A stretch of DNA of 64,000 nucleotides. Origin: Dehalococcoidia bacterium UBA6627. Its GTDB lineage: Bacteria > Chloroflexota > Dehalococcoidia > UBA2979. The notes beneath the pieces were generated by a model, which saw nothing but the letters and a program-made list of their open reading frames with translations, was not told the DNA's origin and searched no databases. This document shows, one piece after another, positions 9,788-18,834 of the stretch. Every line of letters begins with the position of its first letter. Positions within the stretch are counted from its first letter, which is position 1. The stretch is from the NCBI GenBank assembly GCA_002455955.1, contig DKLZ01000086.1:19225-83224 (forward strand), read 5' to 3'. A program made the translations under genes and the position numbers.

Positions 9788-10834
9788 TTAGAAATCTCGC
9801 AAGGACCGCTGTGCTGTCACCATCCCAGTCCCTTCTGTTGCAGCAGCACGCACACCAATTTCCTCCGCCAAAACATTAAAATCTCGCAGCTCTATCTCGA
9901 CGTCTTCGGCAATCTGCTCACGACCATAAACACGGCCACGCTCTCCACTATGGAGAGTACCCCACACCTCAGAAAACCCTACCTGTTCCAGATCAGTGAT
10001 TAGTTCGTCGGTTGTCCATCGCCGTAATTCGACGGCGAGTGACGATGTTGCATACGAAGCAAGTTGAACCAACAAATTCGGACCAAGCGGAGATCCGGGA
10101 TCGAGGCGTGTCTCACCCAACACGCGAGGCTCCGAAGCCGATGTAATCAGTGCTTCGCGATGAATGACAGCACCTGGCCCGTCCATCCCTAAAGCTAATG
10201 TGTAACGACGTTCTAATCGTGGCTCACGCACTCGCCGGATGTATTGAAAAAGAAGCTTCGAATCACCTTCCAATAGCGAAACGCTCTCGAGTTCCTGTAC
10301 CGGCAAATCCCATTGCTGATAAGCGACTCGGAAAAAGCCGCCTGGTCGCAGTACACGATATATCTCTCGCATCGCCTGCTGTGAATCAGTGACCTCTTCA
10401 AGCGAATAGGACGCTGTTACCAGATCAACAGATTCGTCAGCGATAGGCATCTTCATCGCCGATGCCATCAGGAAACAAACGTTGTTTATATTCAGTCGGC
10501 GTGCATTCCTCTTACAAATCAACGTCCGGCGTGACGATGGCTCAAGACCAATGACACGGACATCCTCGCGCGTATCAGCAATGGGAATAGAAGGCCAACC
10601 ATCGCCCGGACCAATATCGAGTACGGTGGAGCGCTCTCCACTTTCGACCGTCGGAAGCCAAGAGACAAAATCTGCGATTCGAGAAGCGTCTGCCCAGTGC
10701 TCCTCTCGCCTCGGATCGTAGGGGATGTCTACAAACGGGAGTTGGCGATAGCGTTGAAATGGAAGCAAATCGTAATTTGCTTGGCTTGAATCGACCCAGG
10801 ACACTGGAGCTAATTCTTGCCAAGCACGTTCCAT
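9788..10834 (-). CDS. Class I SAM-dependent methyltransferase
   Basis: 348 residues. Motif I is VLDIGPGDGW at 71-80, followed by the acidic end of strand 2 (GLEPSS) and a motif resembling motif IV, VDLVTASYSLEEV, then LRPGGFFRV. This is the Methyltransf_11/UbiE-like fold. A C-terminal extension of about 150 residues beyond the Rossmann core is not recognised. Substrate is unknown. It lies between the zinc dehydrogenase and the MaoC pair on the same strand. Confidence 0.85.
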   Translation of the reverse strand: MERAWQELAPVSWVDSSQANYDLLPFQRYRQLPFVDIPYDPRREEHWADASRIADFVSWLPTVESGERSTVLDIGPGDGWPSIPIADTREDVRVIGLEPSSRRTLICKRNARRLNINNVCFLMASAMKMPIADESVDLVTASYSLEEVTDSQQAMREIYRVLRPGGFFRVAYQQWDLPVQELESVSLLEGDSKLLFQYIRRVREPRLERRYTLALGMDGPGAVIHREALITSASEPRVLGETRLDPGSPLGPNLLVQLASYATSSLAVELRRWTTDELITDLEQVGFSEVWGTLHSGERGRVYGREQIAEDVEIELRDFNVLAEEIGVRAAATEGTGMVTAQRSLRDF

Positions 10835-10939
10835 CTCTGACAGTTCAATCTCCGCCGCATCTATTCGCGTCAGACCTTACCTCCTATACAGAAGGGCACC
10901 GAATGGCGCCCTTCTGACGTCTACGAAGTCAGCGATTCG

Positions 10940-11362
10940 TTACGCATCAATGCGAGCTGTCGCTGTACCTCTCACGACTTCACGACCATCTTGATTCGAA
11001 GTACTAACTGTGAGATCGACGAGATGCTGCCCGTCTTCCTCTCGTAACTCCTCGACGGCTATCGTGGCCGTCAATGTGTCCCCTGGCCATACCTGATTCA
11101 CGAACCGAACACCGTATTTAGTTAGGCGACCATCACCGACATAATTCGTCAGAGCAACACCTGTCGCTCCCATCGAGAGCATCCCATGAGCGAAAACAGA
11201 TGGATATCCTGCAATATCTTTTGTGAACACCTCATCTGTATGCACGGGATTGTAGTCTCCTGAGGCGCCCGCATACTGAACAATTTGAGTTCGTGTGAGG
11301 TTATCCGCCACGACTTCTGTATGCTCATCTCCGACCTTGATCTCACTTGCCTTGAGTGCCAT
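10940..11362 (-). CDS. MaoC-like (R)-enoyl-CoA hydratase, catalytic partner
   Basis: 140-residue single hot-dog domain. The hydratase-2 motif is present with Asp36 and His41 (GDYNPVHTD), the catalytic pair of (R)-specific enoyl-CoA hydratases and of mycobacterial HadB. It follows the N-terminal-type partner by eight bases, so the two probably form a heterodimer that hydrates 2-enoyl thioesters. AGGA precedes the ATG. Fits with the neighbouring acyl-CoA dehydrogenase, which makes enoyl-CoA. Confidence 0.9.
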   Translation of the reverse strand: MALKASEIKVGDEHTEVVADNLTRTQIVQYAGASGDYNPVHTDEVFTKDIAGYPSVFAHGMLSMGATGVALTNYVGDGRLTKYGVRFVNQVWPGDTLTATIAVEELREEDGQHLVDLTVSTSNQDGREVVRGTATARIDA

Positions 11363-11370
11363 CGAACTTC

Positions 11371-11859
11371 CTAACCTTGGTCCACTGGGCGTTCAGTTTG
11401 AACACCCACGGAGCGAGCGGTGATCACTAACTCATCATTCTGGTCGTAGTATTCCGTGATTGACTCGGAAAACTTCAACTTGCCAGCTCGCTTACTCTCA
11501 CGCTCCCATGTTTCGCCTTGCTTATTCACCGAACGTAATACGTCGCCAGGACGAAGATGGCGGTGATACTCGAAGTGCTGCTCCGCATGCAGACCGCCAC
11601 CTCCTCCACCGCCCGACTCACGCTCGACACCGGTCGACTCTTTTCCTGAGCCAAACCATGGTTCGCCAATCACCGGACGGAGATAATACCCGGGCTCAAA
11701 CTGTGCACTCGATTGAACAAACGTCGGTGGTGCAATCATCCCCGACGGTTCTGTTGTCTTAGCATAGTCCTCGTCGTAATAGATTTGGTTTGTGTCCCCT
11801 ACTGCACGTGCAAACAACATGATGTGCCCAGCCTCGACTGGGAACCTCTCCACCGACAT
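11371..11859 (-). CDS. MaoC N-terminal-type (FAS1-like) dehydratase subunit
   Basis: 162-residue hot-dog protein of the family that pairs with a catalytic MaoC subunit (as HadA or HadC with HadB). At the place of the catalytic Asp-x4-His it has Asp22 and Tyr27 (GDTNQIYYDE), so it is probably the structural, acyl-binding half. A run of seven glycines lies in the loop before 'LHAEQHF'. GGAG lies five bases before the ATG. First gene of the probable MaoC/methyltransferase/dehydrogenase/CoA-transferase transcript after the 379-base gap. Confidence 0.87.
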   Translation of the reverse strand: MSVERFPVEAGHIMLFARAVGDTNQIYYDEDYAKTTEPSGMIAPPTFVQSSAQFEPGYYLRPVIGEPWFGSGKESTGVERESGGGGGGGLHAEQHFEYHRHLRPGDVLRSVNKQGETWERESKRAGKLKFSESITEYYDQNDELVITARSVGVQTERPVDQG

Positions 11860-12087
11860 ACCTACTCCTCTCGGTGCATCAGCACTCTTTTTTCTCTAGC
11901 TGGCGGAGGATTCTAGCGCGCAGACCCGCCCACCGCGAGAGCACGATAGTTTGTTCAACCAGCTTCTATCCCAATTACTCTTCCGATCATGAAGACAGCC
12001 TCAATGCAAAAACCATCTATCCAATGATTTTTTGACGTATCGTCGCAATTCAGTAATCGCTATCAGCATGCACTAGGCAGGTCAGAG

Positions 12088-12195
12088 TTAAAATAGCCCC
12101 CCAGTCCGGATAGCACGCTCGATAGCGTACACCACCAAAAGAGCGCCTCCGATGGCTATCCATTTCCAATAGAACCGACCAGGATCTTCCAGCAT
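12088..12195 (-). CDS. Possible 35-residue membrane protein
   Basis: Short reading frame inside the 379-base gap 11860-12238: ATG at 12195, TAA at 12088. The product has a charged N-terminus (MLEDPGRFYWKW), one hydrophobic stretch (IAIGGALLVVYAI) and a basic tail (ERAIRTGGLF), as in a single-span membrane peptide. The ribosome site is weak (GGTGGCG just upstream), and TTG codons further up are possible starts. It begins 43 bases after the nucleotidyltransferase stop on the same strand. The rest of the gap (11860-12087) shows only the leader of the MaoC gene and nothing else I recognise. Confidence 0.4.
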   Translation of the reverse strand: MLEDPGRFYWKWIAIGGALLVVYAIERAIRTGGLF

Positions 12196-12238
12196 CTCGC
12201 CACCACGCAATCCGCTATTTTGATAACGCAAACAGTCT

Positions 12239-13213
12239 CTAAGGTCGTCCGATGATCCCGCTTGGGGTCACGATAATCTGTGAATCTTTAAGACCATGGA
12301 TTACCGCTCCCGGTGCTATCAACGCGTCCGACAGTGTTACGTCCCGCAGACGACAACCAGAACCTACAACCACATTCGGACCAAGTTGGCAGTCTTCAAC
12401 TATAGCGTCCGGTGCGATCAGGACGGAAATATCCTTTTCCTGAAGTAGCCGCTCCTGTGTCGAAAGCAACGCAGCAAGCGTACCGGTGTCATACCATTCG
12501 CCATCGAAGCAGCGCCCACCGATCGAATACCCTTCTTCGATCATCACTGACAACGTACCAGATATCTCTAATTCGCCCTTGGTGTTAACAACGGCATCGT
12601 CAAGCACACGATCAATCGCTTCAGGGCCCAGCAACCACCACGCAGGTGATGCGAGATTCCCTTTCGGACGCTTGGGTTTTTCGACAAATTCAACGATGCG
12701 CTCACCAACTAGTTGAGCTATCCCCATCGATGTCGGCGTTTTAGTGGGTGCAAGCGGCAACCATGCATCAACAGGTTCGTTCAACCAAGATCCGAACTGG
12801 CCTCGAATGTCACCTCCGTAAAGCAACGAATCAGCGGCAATCACGGCCACATGGCGCCGCCGTATACTGTTATTTGGAACATGAGCGAGTGCGCCTGCTG
12901 GTCCGTTAGGAATTGGCTGAACGACCACCTTGATCGACATACCGGCGGGCACTGATTCGCGAGAGATCTTTCCAGTTAATCTGTCGTCCGGCGTTACGAC
13001 TATGAACACTTCTTTAATATCAGTCTCTGCTAGCCGCTCAAATGTATATGTGATCAAAGGTTGATTAAGCACCGGTATGATCGCTTTAGGTAACTCGAGA
13101 CTTAACGGCTGCAGTCGTTTCGCCCGCCCTCCCGTTAGGATCACCGCGAGCGGCCCCTCAATCATTTCTAGCCTTTCAGGAATACTACTCATGATAGAGC
13201 TAGATCTGCCCAA
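12239..13213 (-). CDS. Sugar-phosphate nucleotidyltransferase (NTP_transferase family)
   Basis: 324 residues. The nucleotide-binding signature LTGGRAKRLQPLS lies at about 26-38, with LPKAIIPVLNQPLI next, as in glucose-1-phosphate or mannose-1-phosphate nucleotidyltransferases. The metal/nucleotide AADSLL and the later VEKPKRP loop are also visible. The last 60 residues look like a short left-handed beta-helix (IVEDCQLGPNVVVG). Such enzymes make NDP-sugars for cell-surface glycans; sugar and base are unknown. Starts at 13192 and 13165 (AAGG upstream) are as plausible as 13213. No other glycan gene is adjacent. Confidence 0.85.
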   Translation of the reverse strand: MGRSSSIMSSIPERLEMIEGPLAVILTGGRAKRLQPLSLELPKAIIPVLNQPLITYTFERLAETDIKEVFIVVTPDDRLTGKISRESVPAGMSIKVVVQPIPNGPAGALAHVPNNSIRRRHVAVIAADSLLYGGDIRGQFGSWLNEPVDAWLPLAPTKTPTSMGIAQLVGERIVEFVEKPKRPKGNLASPAWWLLGPEAIDRVLDDAVVNTKGELEISGTLSVMIEEGYSIGGRCFDGEWYDTGTLAALLSTQERLLQEKDISVLIAPDAIVEDCQLGPNVVVGSGCRLRDVTLSDALIAPGAVIHGLKDSQIIVTPSGIIGRP

Positions 13214-13302
13214 GCAGTCTCAAATACCCTAGGACCAGTATGACATCCTCACGAATCTCAGGGGTCCACATGACCTCGAGAAACCACCCAAGATGTTGGT
13301 AA

Positions 13303-13647
13303 ATGACCCCAAAACCCAATACCGAAACTCCTGAACTTATCGAAGTCGAGAAACCTCAATTTGAGTCTCTTTACCACCTCGTCTTACTCGATGACGACCA
13401 ACACACGTACGATTACGTTATCGAAATGCTTGCCTCGATCTTCGGTTACGGGCCAGCAAAAGCATGGGCACTTGCTCGCGTTGTCGACGCTCAGGGACAG
13501 GCAATCCTGCAAACCGCCTCGAAGGAACGATGTCAGGATAATCAGCAAAGAATTCATTCCTACGGCGCTGACTCTCGCATACCCACATCGCTAGGTTCAA
13601 TGTCAGCGATTATCGAAAAAGCATTCATGCCAGGCGATGCTGGGTAA
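13303..13647 (+). CDS. clpS: ClpS-like Clp protease adaptor, variant form
   Basis: 114 residues with the ClpS fold: strand LVLLDDDQHTYDYV then helices. In ClpS the N-degron pocket uses Asn-Asp-Asp and a His (Asn34, Asp35, Asp36 and His66 in E. coli). Here the triad is Asp30-Asp31-Asp32 and the His position is Asp62 (VVDAQGQAI). The tail (IHSYGADSRIP, GSMSAIIE) is longer than in classical ClpS and belongs to a ClpS-like subfamily. It may feed a different substrate class to ClpA/ClpC or have lost N-degron binding. A second, canonical ClpS lies at 18367. Stands alone. Confidence 0.8.
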   Translation: MTPKPNTETPELIEVEKPQFESLYHLVLLDDDQHTYDYVIEMLASIFGYGPAKAWALARVVDAQGQAILQTASKERCQDNQQRIHSYGADSRIPTSLGSMSAIIEKAFMPGDAG

Positions 13648-13806
13648 TACGTATGTTCTTGTTGGTTAATTATCTTGGGAACGCCGCAATCAATAAATGC
13701 CGATCTCCAGATATTCAACGGTTACATAGAGTCATGAACCCTATCCGATAGTAGAAAGTAAACTTGGTGCTGAAACCCAAACCTACCGAACAGGTAAACT
13801 TCCCTA

Positions 13807-15357
13807 ATGACTAGTGCTCCATCACCTCCCGAAACGCTCAACCTAACTCGTTACTGTCTCGAGAGCCGAGCACTCGACCCATTAACTAGGAACAACCCTG
13901 CTTTCACTTTCATTGATCCAGAATCTGATGACCGCAGTTGGACGTATGCCGAGGTCTGGAACCACGTCGAAGCGATCGCTCACGGATTGCTAGAGACAGG
14001 ACTTAATCCAGGCGATCGCCTCCTCGTGCGTCTCCCTCACTCACCCGAATATGCCTTTACCTTCTTTGGCGCAACGCTTGCTGGTCTAATTCCGATTCCC
14101 GCATCACCAATGCTGACAGAGGAAGAATCTCGTTTCCTTCTAGAAGATTCCGGAGCAACTGCAATAATTATTCCTAAATCCTCGCAGGATATGGAATTCA
14201 AGGGCTTGACCATCACACCTGAAACTCTTGAAACCTTCGATCACTCGCAAGTAGGACGAGCGACCTCTGATCCACTTCCAAATACTAATGCTGAAGACCC
14301 TGCCTTCCTGATCTACACCTCAGGCACTACCGATCGACCGAAAGGTGTCCTCCACGCCCATCGCACCCTCCATGGCCGCGCACTTATGCGCGAAGGCTGG
14401 GAAGGATTCAAGAACAATGACGTCACGATGCATGCGGGCACGCTCAATTGGTCATACACCCTCGGAGTCGGACTTATGGACTCTTGGGCGGCCGGAGCAC
14501 ATGCAGTGCTTCGAGGTGGAAGCTCTGATCCGGCCATCTGGCCAACGTTGATTGAACGGCTCGGCGTTACGATCTTCGTCGCTGTCCCCACCGTCTTCCG
14601 CCAAGTCCTCAAGTACGGGAATCCTGAGACTCATGACCTCTCATCACTGCGTCACGTACTCTGCGCCGGCGAAGCACTCTCTCCTGCACTCTACGAAGAA
14701 TGGACTGAACGGGTGGGCACTGAAATGTATGAGTCTCTCGGGATGACGGAAATATCCACATACATCTCGTCAGGCCCTAACACACCTGTACGCGTTGGCT
14801 CTCCAGGCCGTCCTCAACATGGACGACGCGTAGCAATTTTGGAAGAGGAATCAAGCAGTACCAAACCTTTACCAGCTGGTGCTATCGGCCTATTGGCAGT
14901 TCATAGATCTGATCCCGGGCTAATGATCGGCTATTGGAACCGAACAGACGAACAATCAGCCGTTTTCCGAGGCGATTGGTTCGTCGGTGGTGATCGTGCC
15001 TCCATCGATCAAGACGGCTATGTCCATTTCCACGGAAGAGCTGATGATGTCATCAAGTCGTTTGGTTATCGTCTTTCACCCGTTGAGATCGAATCTGCGA
15101 TCGAATCGCATCCTAGCGTTGCCGAAGCAGCCGTTGTCGGTCTTGCGATCGACGATCAAAAGACGCTCGTCACAGCCTGTATCGTACCCACTACCCCTAA
15201 CAGTCTCAGCACTACCGACCTCGAAGCGCACGCGACTCGAAACCTAGCGGAGTATAAACGCCCTCACCAGTACCACTTTGTCGAAGCTCTCCCTCGTACT
15301 CGCAACGGGAAGGTTCAGCGCAAAACTATCCTTGATCAGATTCGCAATAACCTCTGA
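13807..15357 (+). CDS. AMP-forming acyl-CoA ligase
   Basis: 516 residues, ANL superfamily. The AMP-binding P-loop TSGTTDRPKG is at 171-180, the A5-type motif YESLGMTE follows, and the A8 hinge (GRADDVIKSFGYRLSP) and the A10 lysine near NGKVQRK are all present, so it should be active. It activates a carboxylic acid to acyl-AMP and then to acyl-CoA; the sequence looks like benzoate/aryl or medium-chain acid ligases. Likely supplies acyl-CoA to the CoA-ester enzymes around it. It starts at ATG 13807 after a 159-base gap in which I see nothing distinct. Confidence 0.92.
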   Translation: MTSAPSPPETLNLTRYCLESRALDPLTRNNPAFTFIDPESDDRSWTYAEVWNHVEAIAHGLLETGLNPGDRLLVRLPHSPEYAFTFFGATLAGLIPIPASPMLTEEESRFLLEDSGATAIIIPKSSQDMEFKGLTITPETLETFDHSQVGRATSDPLPNTNAEDPAFLIYTSGTTDRPKGVLHAHRTLHGRALMREGWEGFKNNDVTMHAGTLNWSYTLGVGLMDSWAAGAHAVLRGGSSDPAIWPTLIERLGVTIFVAVPTVFRQVLKYGNPETHDLSSLRHVLCAGEALSPALYEEWTERVGTEMYESLGMTEISTYISSGPNTPVRVGSPGRPQHGRRVAILEEESSSTKPLPAGAIGLLAVHRSDPGLMIGYWNRTDEQSAVFRGDWFVGGDRASIDQDGYVHFHGRADDVIKSFGYRLSPVEIESAIESHPSVAEAAVVGLAIDDQKTLVTACIVPTTPNSLSTTDLEAHATRNLAEYKRPHQYHFVEALPRTRNGKVQRKTILDQIRNNL

Positions 15358-15413
15358 ACATTAAACTGCTCGAACCCATAGATCGACTCGTTATACACAC
15401 CCGTTGTCTGCTT

Positions 15414-16379
15414 TCATGCACGATCGAGAATCAGCCCCAGAAAGATCACGTAGGCAGAAAGTAAAAGCAATCCTTCTCGTCGATCAACCAACGATCTCGT
15501 ATGCAATGCAACGATCGGGAAAAGCACAAGGCTGCTCAAACCAAGAGCGATCATCTCGAACTGATAGAGCGATTGGTCGAAATTCAGTGGAGCAACCAAG
15601 GCCGTCAAACCCAGAACGCCAAGTAGATTGAAAATGTTCGATCCAACTGCACTTGCTATAGCAATCTCATGTTCTCGCCGAAGCGCTGCGATCACCGTGG
15701 TCGCAATTTCTGGCAAACTTGTCCCAACAGCAACGACTGTGACACCAATTGCTAGATCACTCAATCCCAGCCGCTCCGCAACACCTGTCGCGCCTTGTAC
15801 AACAACCGCTGCACCGAGAGCCAAGCAAGCAAGTCCCACGATCAGTAGGCAACCATTCGTGAGCGTCTTATCCAAGTATGGAGAGAGAGTCTTGGGAGTT
15901 TTATCTTCTTCACTGATCAGTACTGGAGATTCAGGCGCGAGTAAGAACGAAACTATAACGAAACCACCGAGACCAACCACGAACAACATCAACCCTTCCC
16001 AACGAGCCAGTTCACCGTCCGTTCCAGCCAGTAAAACTGTCACTGTCGCTGCAAACAGGACCGGTATCTCCCAACGTAGTAACCGTCGATCAACCACCAT
16101 CGGACTGACTACCGCCGCCATCCCAAGAACGAGAGCAACGTTGGCAACATTGGATCCAATCACATTACCAACACCAAGACCGTCGGAATCCCCTAACGAA
16201 GCCGTCATACTTATCACTAGTTCAGGTGCAGATGTCCCGAAGGCAACTATTGTCGACCCGACTAAAACACGACTCATTCCAAAACTAGTAGCGATCAAAA
16301 GCGCAGAGCGAACAACGAGGCGGGCTCCCGTTAGTAAGACAGTCAATCCAATGACAACGAAGAGGAAATCAAGAGCCAT
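15414..16379 (-). CDS. CaCA-family calcium/sodium antiporter (YrbG type)
   Basis: 321 residues, about ten hydrophobic segments. The two inverted alpha-repeats are clear: GTSAPELV with GSNVANVALVLG in the first half and GTSLPEIAT with GSNIFNLLGVLG in the second; their acidic residues bind Ca2+/Na+ in this family. Nine bases downstream of nhaA on the same strand, so the pair is probably one transcript for Na+/Ca2+ homeostasis. Confidence 0.93.
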   Translation of the reverse strand: MALDFLFVVIGLTVLLTGARLVVRSALLIATSFGMSRVLVGSTIVAFGTSAPELVISMTASLGDSDGLGVGNVIGSNVANVALVLGMAAVVSPMVVDRRLLRWEIPVLFAATVTVLLAGTDGELARWEGLMLFVVGLGGFVIVSFLLAPESPVLISEEDKTPKTLSPYLDKTLTNGCLLIVGLACLALGAAVVVQGATGVAERLGLSDLAIGVTVVAVGTSLPEIATTVIAALRREHEIAIASAVGSNIFNLLGVLGLTALVAPLNFDQSLYQFEMIALGLSSLVLFPIVALHTRSLVDRREGLLLLSAYVIFLGLILDRA

Positions 16380-16388
16380 TTTCTGAAA

Positions 16389-17735
16389 TCACACCCCAGA
16401 AGGTCGATTTGCCACTCGGAGTAAGGCATACCCAAGAGCTCCTGCAGCGAATGAGGCAATCAGGATCCCTACTTTGGCATTGATTAAGAGAGTCTCTGCT
16501 TCGAATGACAGCTGTGTCACGAACAATGAAACCGTGAAGCCAATTCCACCCAGCAGCGAAATTCCTACCACATGAGCCCAACGCACACCAAGAGGAAGCT
16601 GAGCACCTGCCTGAACTACCAGCCATACACCTAATGTCACGCCGATTGGTTTCCCTAGTAGGAGACCTAGGGTTACACCCCACATCAGGCTTGAGCTGAA
16701 CACATCACCTAAAGTGTCCGGTGACAGCTCCACGCCGGCATTAGCAAGCGCAAAAATCGGTACGACTACGAATGCCACAGGGCGCTGTAATGCATGCTCC
16801 AGACGGTCCAACGGTGACACCGCCCGCTGCCCGACTTCGGCAACTTCCATCAACGCATGAACACGATCCTCACGATCGAGGGACGTTGCATTCTCGTTGG
16901 ATTGTGACTGCAATCGCCCTAACACCGGTCGAATAATTGTTGTGAAATCCTCAGGGCGGTGCCAACTCTGCCATGGTGTCATAAGACCCAGCAATACCCC
17001 GACGATCGTTGCGTGAACACCGGATTGCAGCATTGCCATCCAGGCAATACCTCCTATCACGAAATATACGGGGACGTACCACATACCAAATTTGTTCAAC
17101 ATGTAAACCAACGTCAGCAGACCAATCACGATGCTCAGTGCACCGAAATCGATCGCATCTGTATAAAAGATTGCTATCACTGCAATCGCTCCGAGATCAT
17201 CAACAATCGCCATCGCCAGTAAGAGGATTTTGAGCCCCATAGGAATACGAGGCCCAACAAGAACAAGGACACCTACAGCGAAAGCAATGTCAGTAGCCAT
17301 CGGAATTGCCCAGCCCTCACGACCAGCAGAATTGCCAACTATTAAGAAGAAAACCAAAACTGGTATAACCATTCCGCCAATAGCGGCAGCGGCGGGCACC
17401 ACCATTCGTCGGGCACTTGCTAGTTCGCCGATGGCGACCTCACGTTTGATTTCCATTCCTACCACAAAAAAGAAAATGACCATCGCGGCGTCATTGATCC
17501 AAAAGTGCAAAGACTCGTCGACTGCGAAAAATCCTAGGTCAAATGCCAAGTGATGTTCGAATAAATGGTGATAACTATCCGACCAAGGCGAGTTCACCCA
17601 AATCAATGCGATCAAGGCTCCTACCAATAAAACAACGCCACCCGCAGCCTCGGTACGAATAAACCGCTGGATCGGCCCAGCGAGGCGGACTTGTCGCACT
17701 CCTGCCGGTGGCCCAATATCGCCTGATACTTCCAT
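16389..17735 (-). CDS. nhaA: Na+/H+ antiporter NhaA
   Basis: 448 residues with the NhaA pattern. The paired aspartates of the cation site are Asp179-Asp180 (AMAIVDDLGAI; Asp163/164 in E. coli) and the unwound-helix motif ATDIAFA contains Asp149 (Asp133 in E. coli). Exports Na+ in exchange for H+ across the inner membrane. About 50 residues longer than E. coli NhaA, in the N-terminus and the loop holding a hydrophilic segment near DREDRVHALMEV. Upstream of the CaCA antiporter gene. Confidence 0.95.
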   Translation of the reverse strand: MEVSGDIGPPAGVRQVRLAGPIQRFIRTEAAGGVVLLVGALIALIWVNSPWSDSYHHLFEHHLAFDLGFFAVDESLHFWINDAAMVIFFFVVGMEIKREVAIGELASARRMVVPAAAAIGGMVIPVLVFFLIVGNSAGREGWAIPMATDIAFAVGVLVLVGPRIPMGLKILLLAMAIVDDLGAIAVIAIFYTDAIDFGALSIVIGLLTLVYMLNKFGMWYVPVYFVIGGIAWMAMLQSGVHATIVGVLLGLMTPWQSWHRPEDFTTIIRPVLGRLQSQSNENATSLDREDRVHALMEVAEVGQRAVSPLDRLEHALQRPVAFVVVPIFALANAGVELSPDTLGDVFSSSLMWGVTLGLLLGKPIGVTLGVWLVVQAGAQLPLGVRWAHVVGISLLGGIGFTVSLFVTQLSFEAETLLINAKVGILIASFAAGALGYALLRVANRPSGV

Positions 17736-17899
17736 CGTGATTCCATCCTGACCACGTCAAAAACTCTTCGCACATCTTATAATGGGGCGCTGGCAGCCTT
17801 GTGAGCGACTCCAAAGATGCCACAACACTGAAATTCAGTTATCACGGTGTTTCCCCGCAACAACACTAGTCCGATTTCTCAAGTAATAGCGAAAGTGAA

Positions 17900-18370
17900 A
17901 TGATGCCTAACACTCGCGATCAGATTCGCCTAAACAAAGCGGAACAAGACGAATTACTAGACAGCGTTACGACTCTCCAAATTGCCAGTATCCTCCCCGA
18001 TGGTCGTCCACATTTAGTCCCAATGTGGTTCGCAAGAGATGACAATGGATTACTCGTTTTTTCAACATACGCGCGTTCACAGAAGATCAAGAACCTCGAG
18101 CGAGATGCTCGTATCACCGCACTCGCCGAAACTGGCGATACCTACGATCAAGTTCGTGGACTTTCAATAGAAGGTGTCGCAGAGATCATCCGAGATGCTT
18201 CGATTACAATGCGAACCATGCAACTAGTAGGCGCTCGCACGAATAGACAACCGCGCCCTGATATCAATCCAGATCATGAATCAGAACCACCGCCAATCGC
18301 CTACAAACGAGTGACTGTCCGAATCAAGCCAGAGCGAATCCGTTCCTGGGACCATCGTAAATTGGCATGA
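17900..18370 (+). CDS. Pyridoxamine-5'-phosphate-oxidase-like flavin/F420 protein
   Basis: 156-residue split beta-barrel of the PPOX family: ILPDGRPHLVPMWFARDDN then VFSTYARSQKIKNLERDARIT, the usual cofactor-facing strands. Members bind FMN or coenzyme F420 and reduce small molecules; the cofactor here cannot be decided. Two ATGs in a row open the frame (17900, 17903). Its TGA overlaps the ATG of the following clpS (ATGA), so the two are translationally coupled. Confidence 0.82.
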   Translation: MMPNTRDQIRLNKAEQDELLDSVTTLQIASILPDGRPHLVPMWFARDDNGLLVFSTYARSQKIKNLERDARITALAETGDTYDQVRGLSIEGVAEIIRDASITMRTMQLVGARTNRQPRPDINPDHESEPPPIAYKRVTVRIKPERIRSWDHRKLA

Positions 18371-18699
18371 TCTCTTTCCGTCGTCGAATCACAATGCAGC
18401 CAACCTTAGTCACGCCAACAGTGACCAGAGTCACTAAACCAGAACCAAAGAGCCTCCGGGAACTTCTCCCACCGGCTACCGTCGTCCTGCACAATGACGA
18501 TGTGAACACCATGGAGTATGTAGTCTTTGCACTACTCGACTGTGTGACCGAAGTTGACTACGAGCGTGCCCTTGAAATCATGTTGCTGGCTCATCAATTC
18601 GGACAATCTGACGTTATCAGTTGTCCGTTTGAGCGTGCCGAACTTTATCGAAACCGTCTCGAATCTCACAACTTATCCGCAACCATACGAAGGGGATAA
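18367..18699 (+). CDS. clpS: ClpS, Clp protease adaptor (canonical pocket)
   Basis: 110 residues. The N-degron pocket residues are intact: Asn43-Asp44-Asp45 (LHNDDVNTMEYV) and His76 (LLAHQFGQ). Delivers proteins with bulky hydrophobic N-termini to the ClpAP/ClpCP protease. The start overlaps the stop of the PPOX gene by four bases. The first ~35 residues are a basic, proline-containing extension, as is common before the ClpS core. Second ClpS in the window; the first, at 13303, has an altered pocket. Confidence 0.87.
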   Translation: MISFRRRITMQPTLVTPTVTRVTKPEPKSLRELLPPATVVLHNDDVNTMEYVVFALLDCVTEVDYERALEIMLLAHQFGQSDVISCPFERAELYRNRLESHNLSATIRRG

Positions 18700-18803
18700 C
18701 AACTCCAGCAGTAGCGTGAAATGATTAGATAACAAAGCCGCCAGTGCAATTCGTGTGAGTCAACAAATGACAGCAGAAGTTGTTCTGGAGTATAACGAGC
18801 CCT

Positions 18804-18834
18804 AGAGCCGAATGAACTTAGGTAGTGGCTCTAA
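18804..18834. terminator. Possible hairpin between convergent genes
   Basis: Inverted repeat TAGAGCC (18804-18810) and GGCTCTA (18828-18834) with a 17-base loop. It sits between clpS (plus) and the release-factor-like gene (minus), overlapping the latter's stop codon. No U-run follows, so this is weak evidence for a shared terminator. Confidence 0.25.

Noticed and set aside
15628..16386. 252-residue frame on the plus strand opposite the CaCA antiporter gene
   Set aside because: Ser/Thr/Arg-rich translation with no fold or motif; it is the complement of a gene with clear antiporter motifs.
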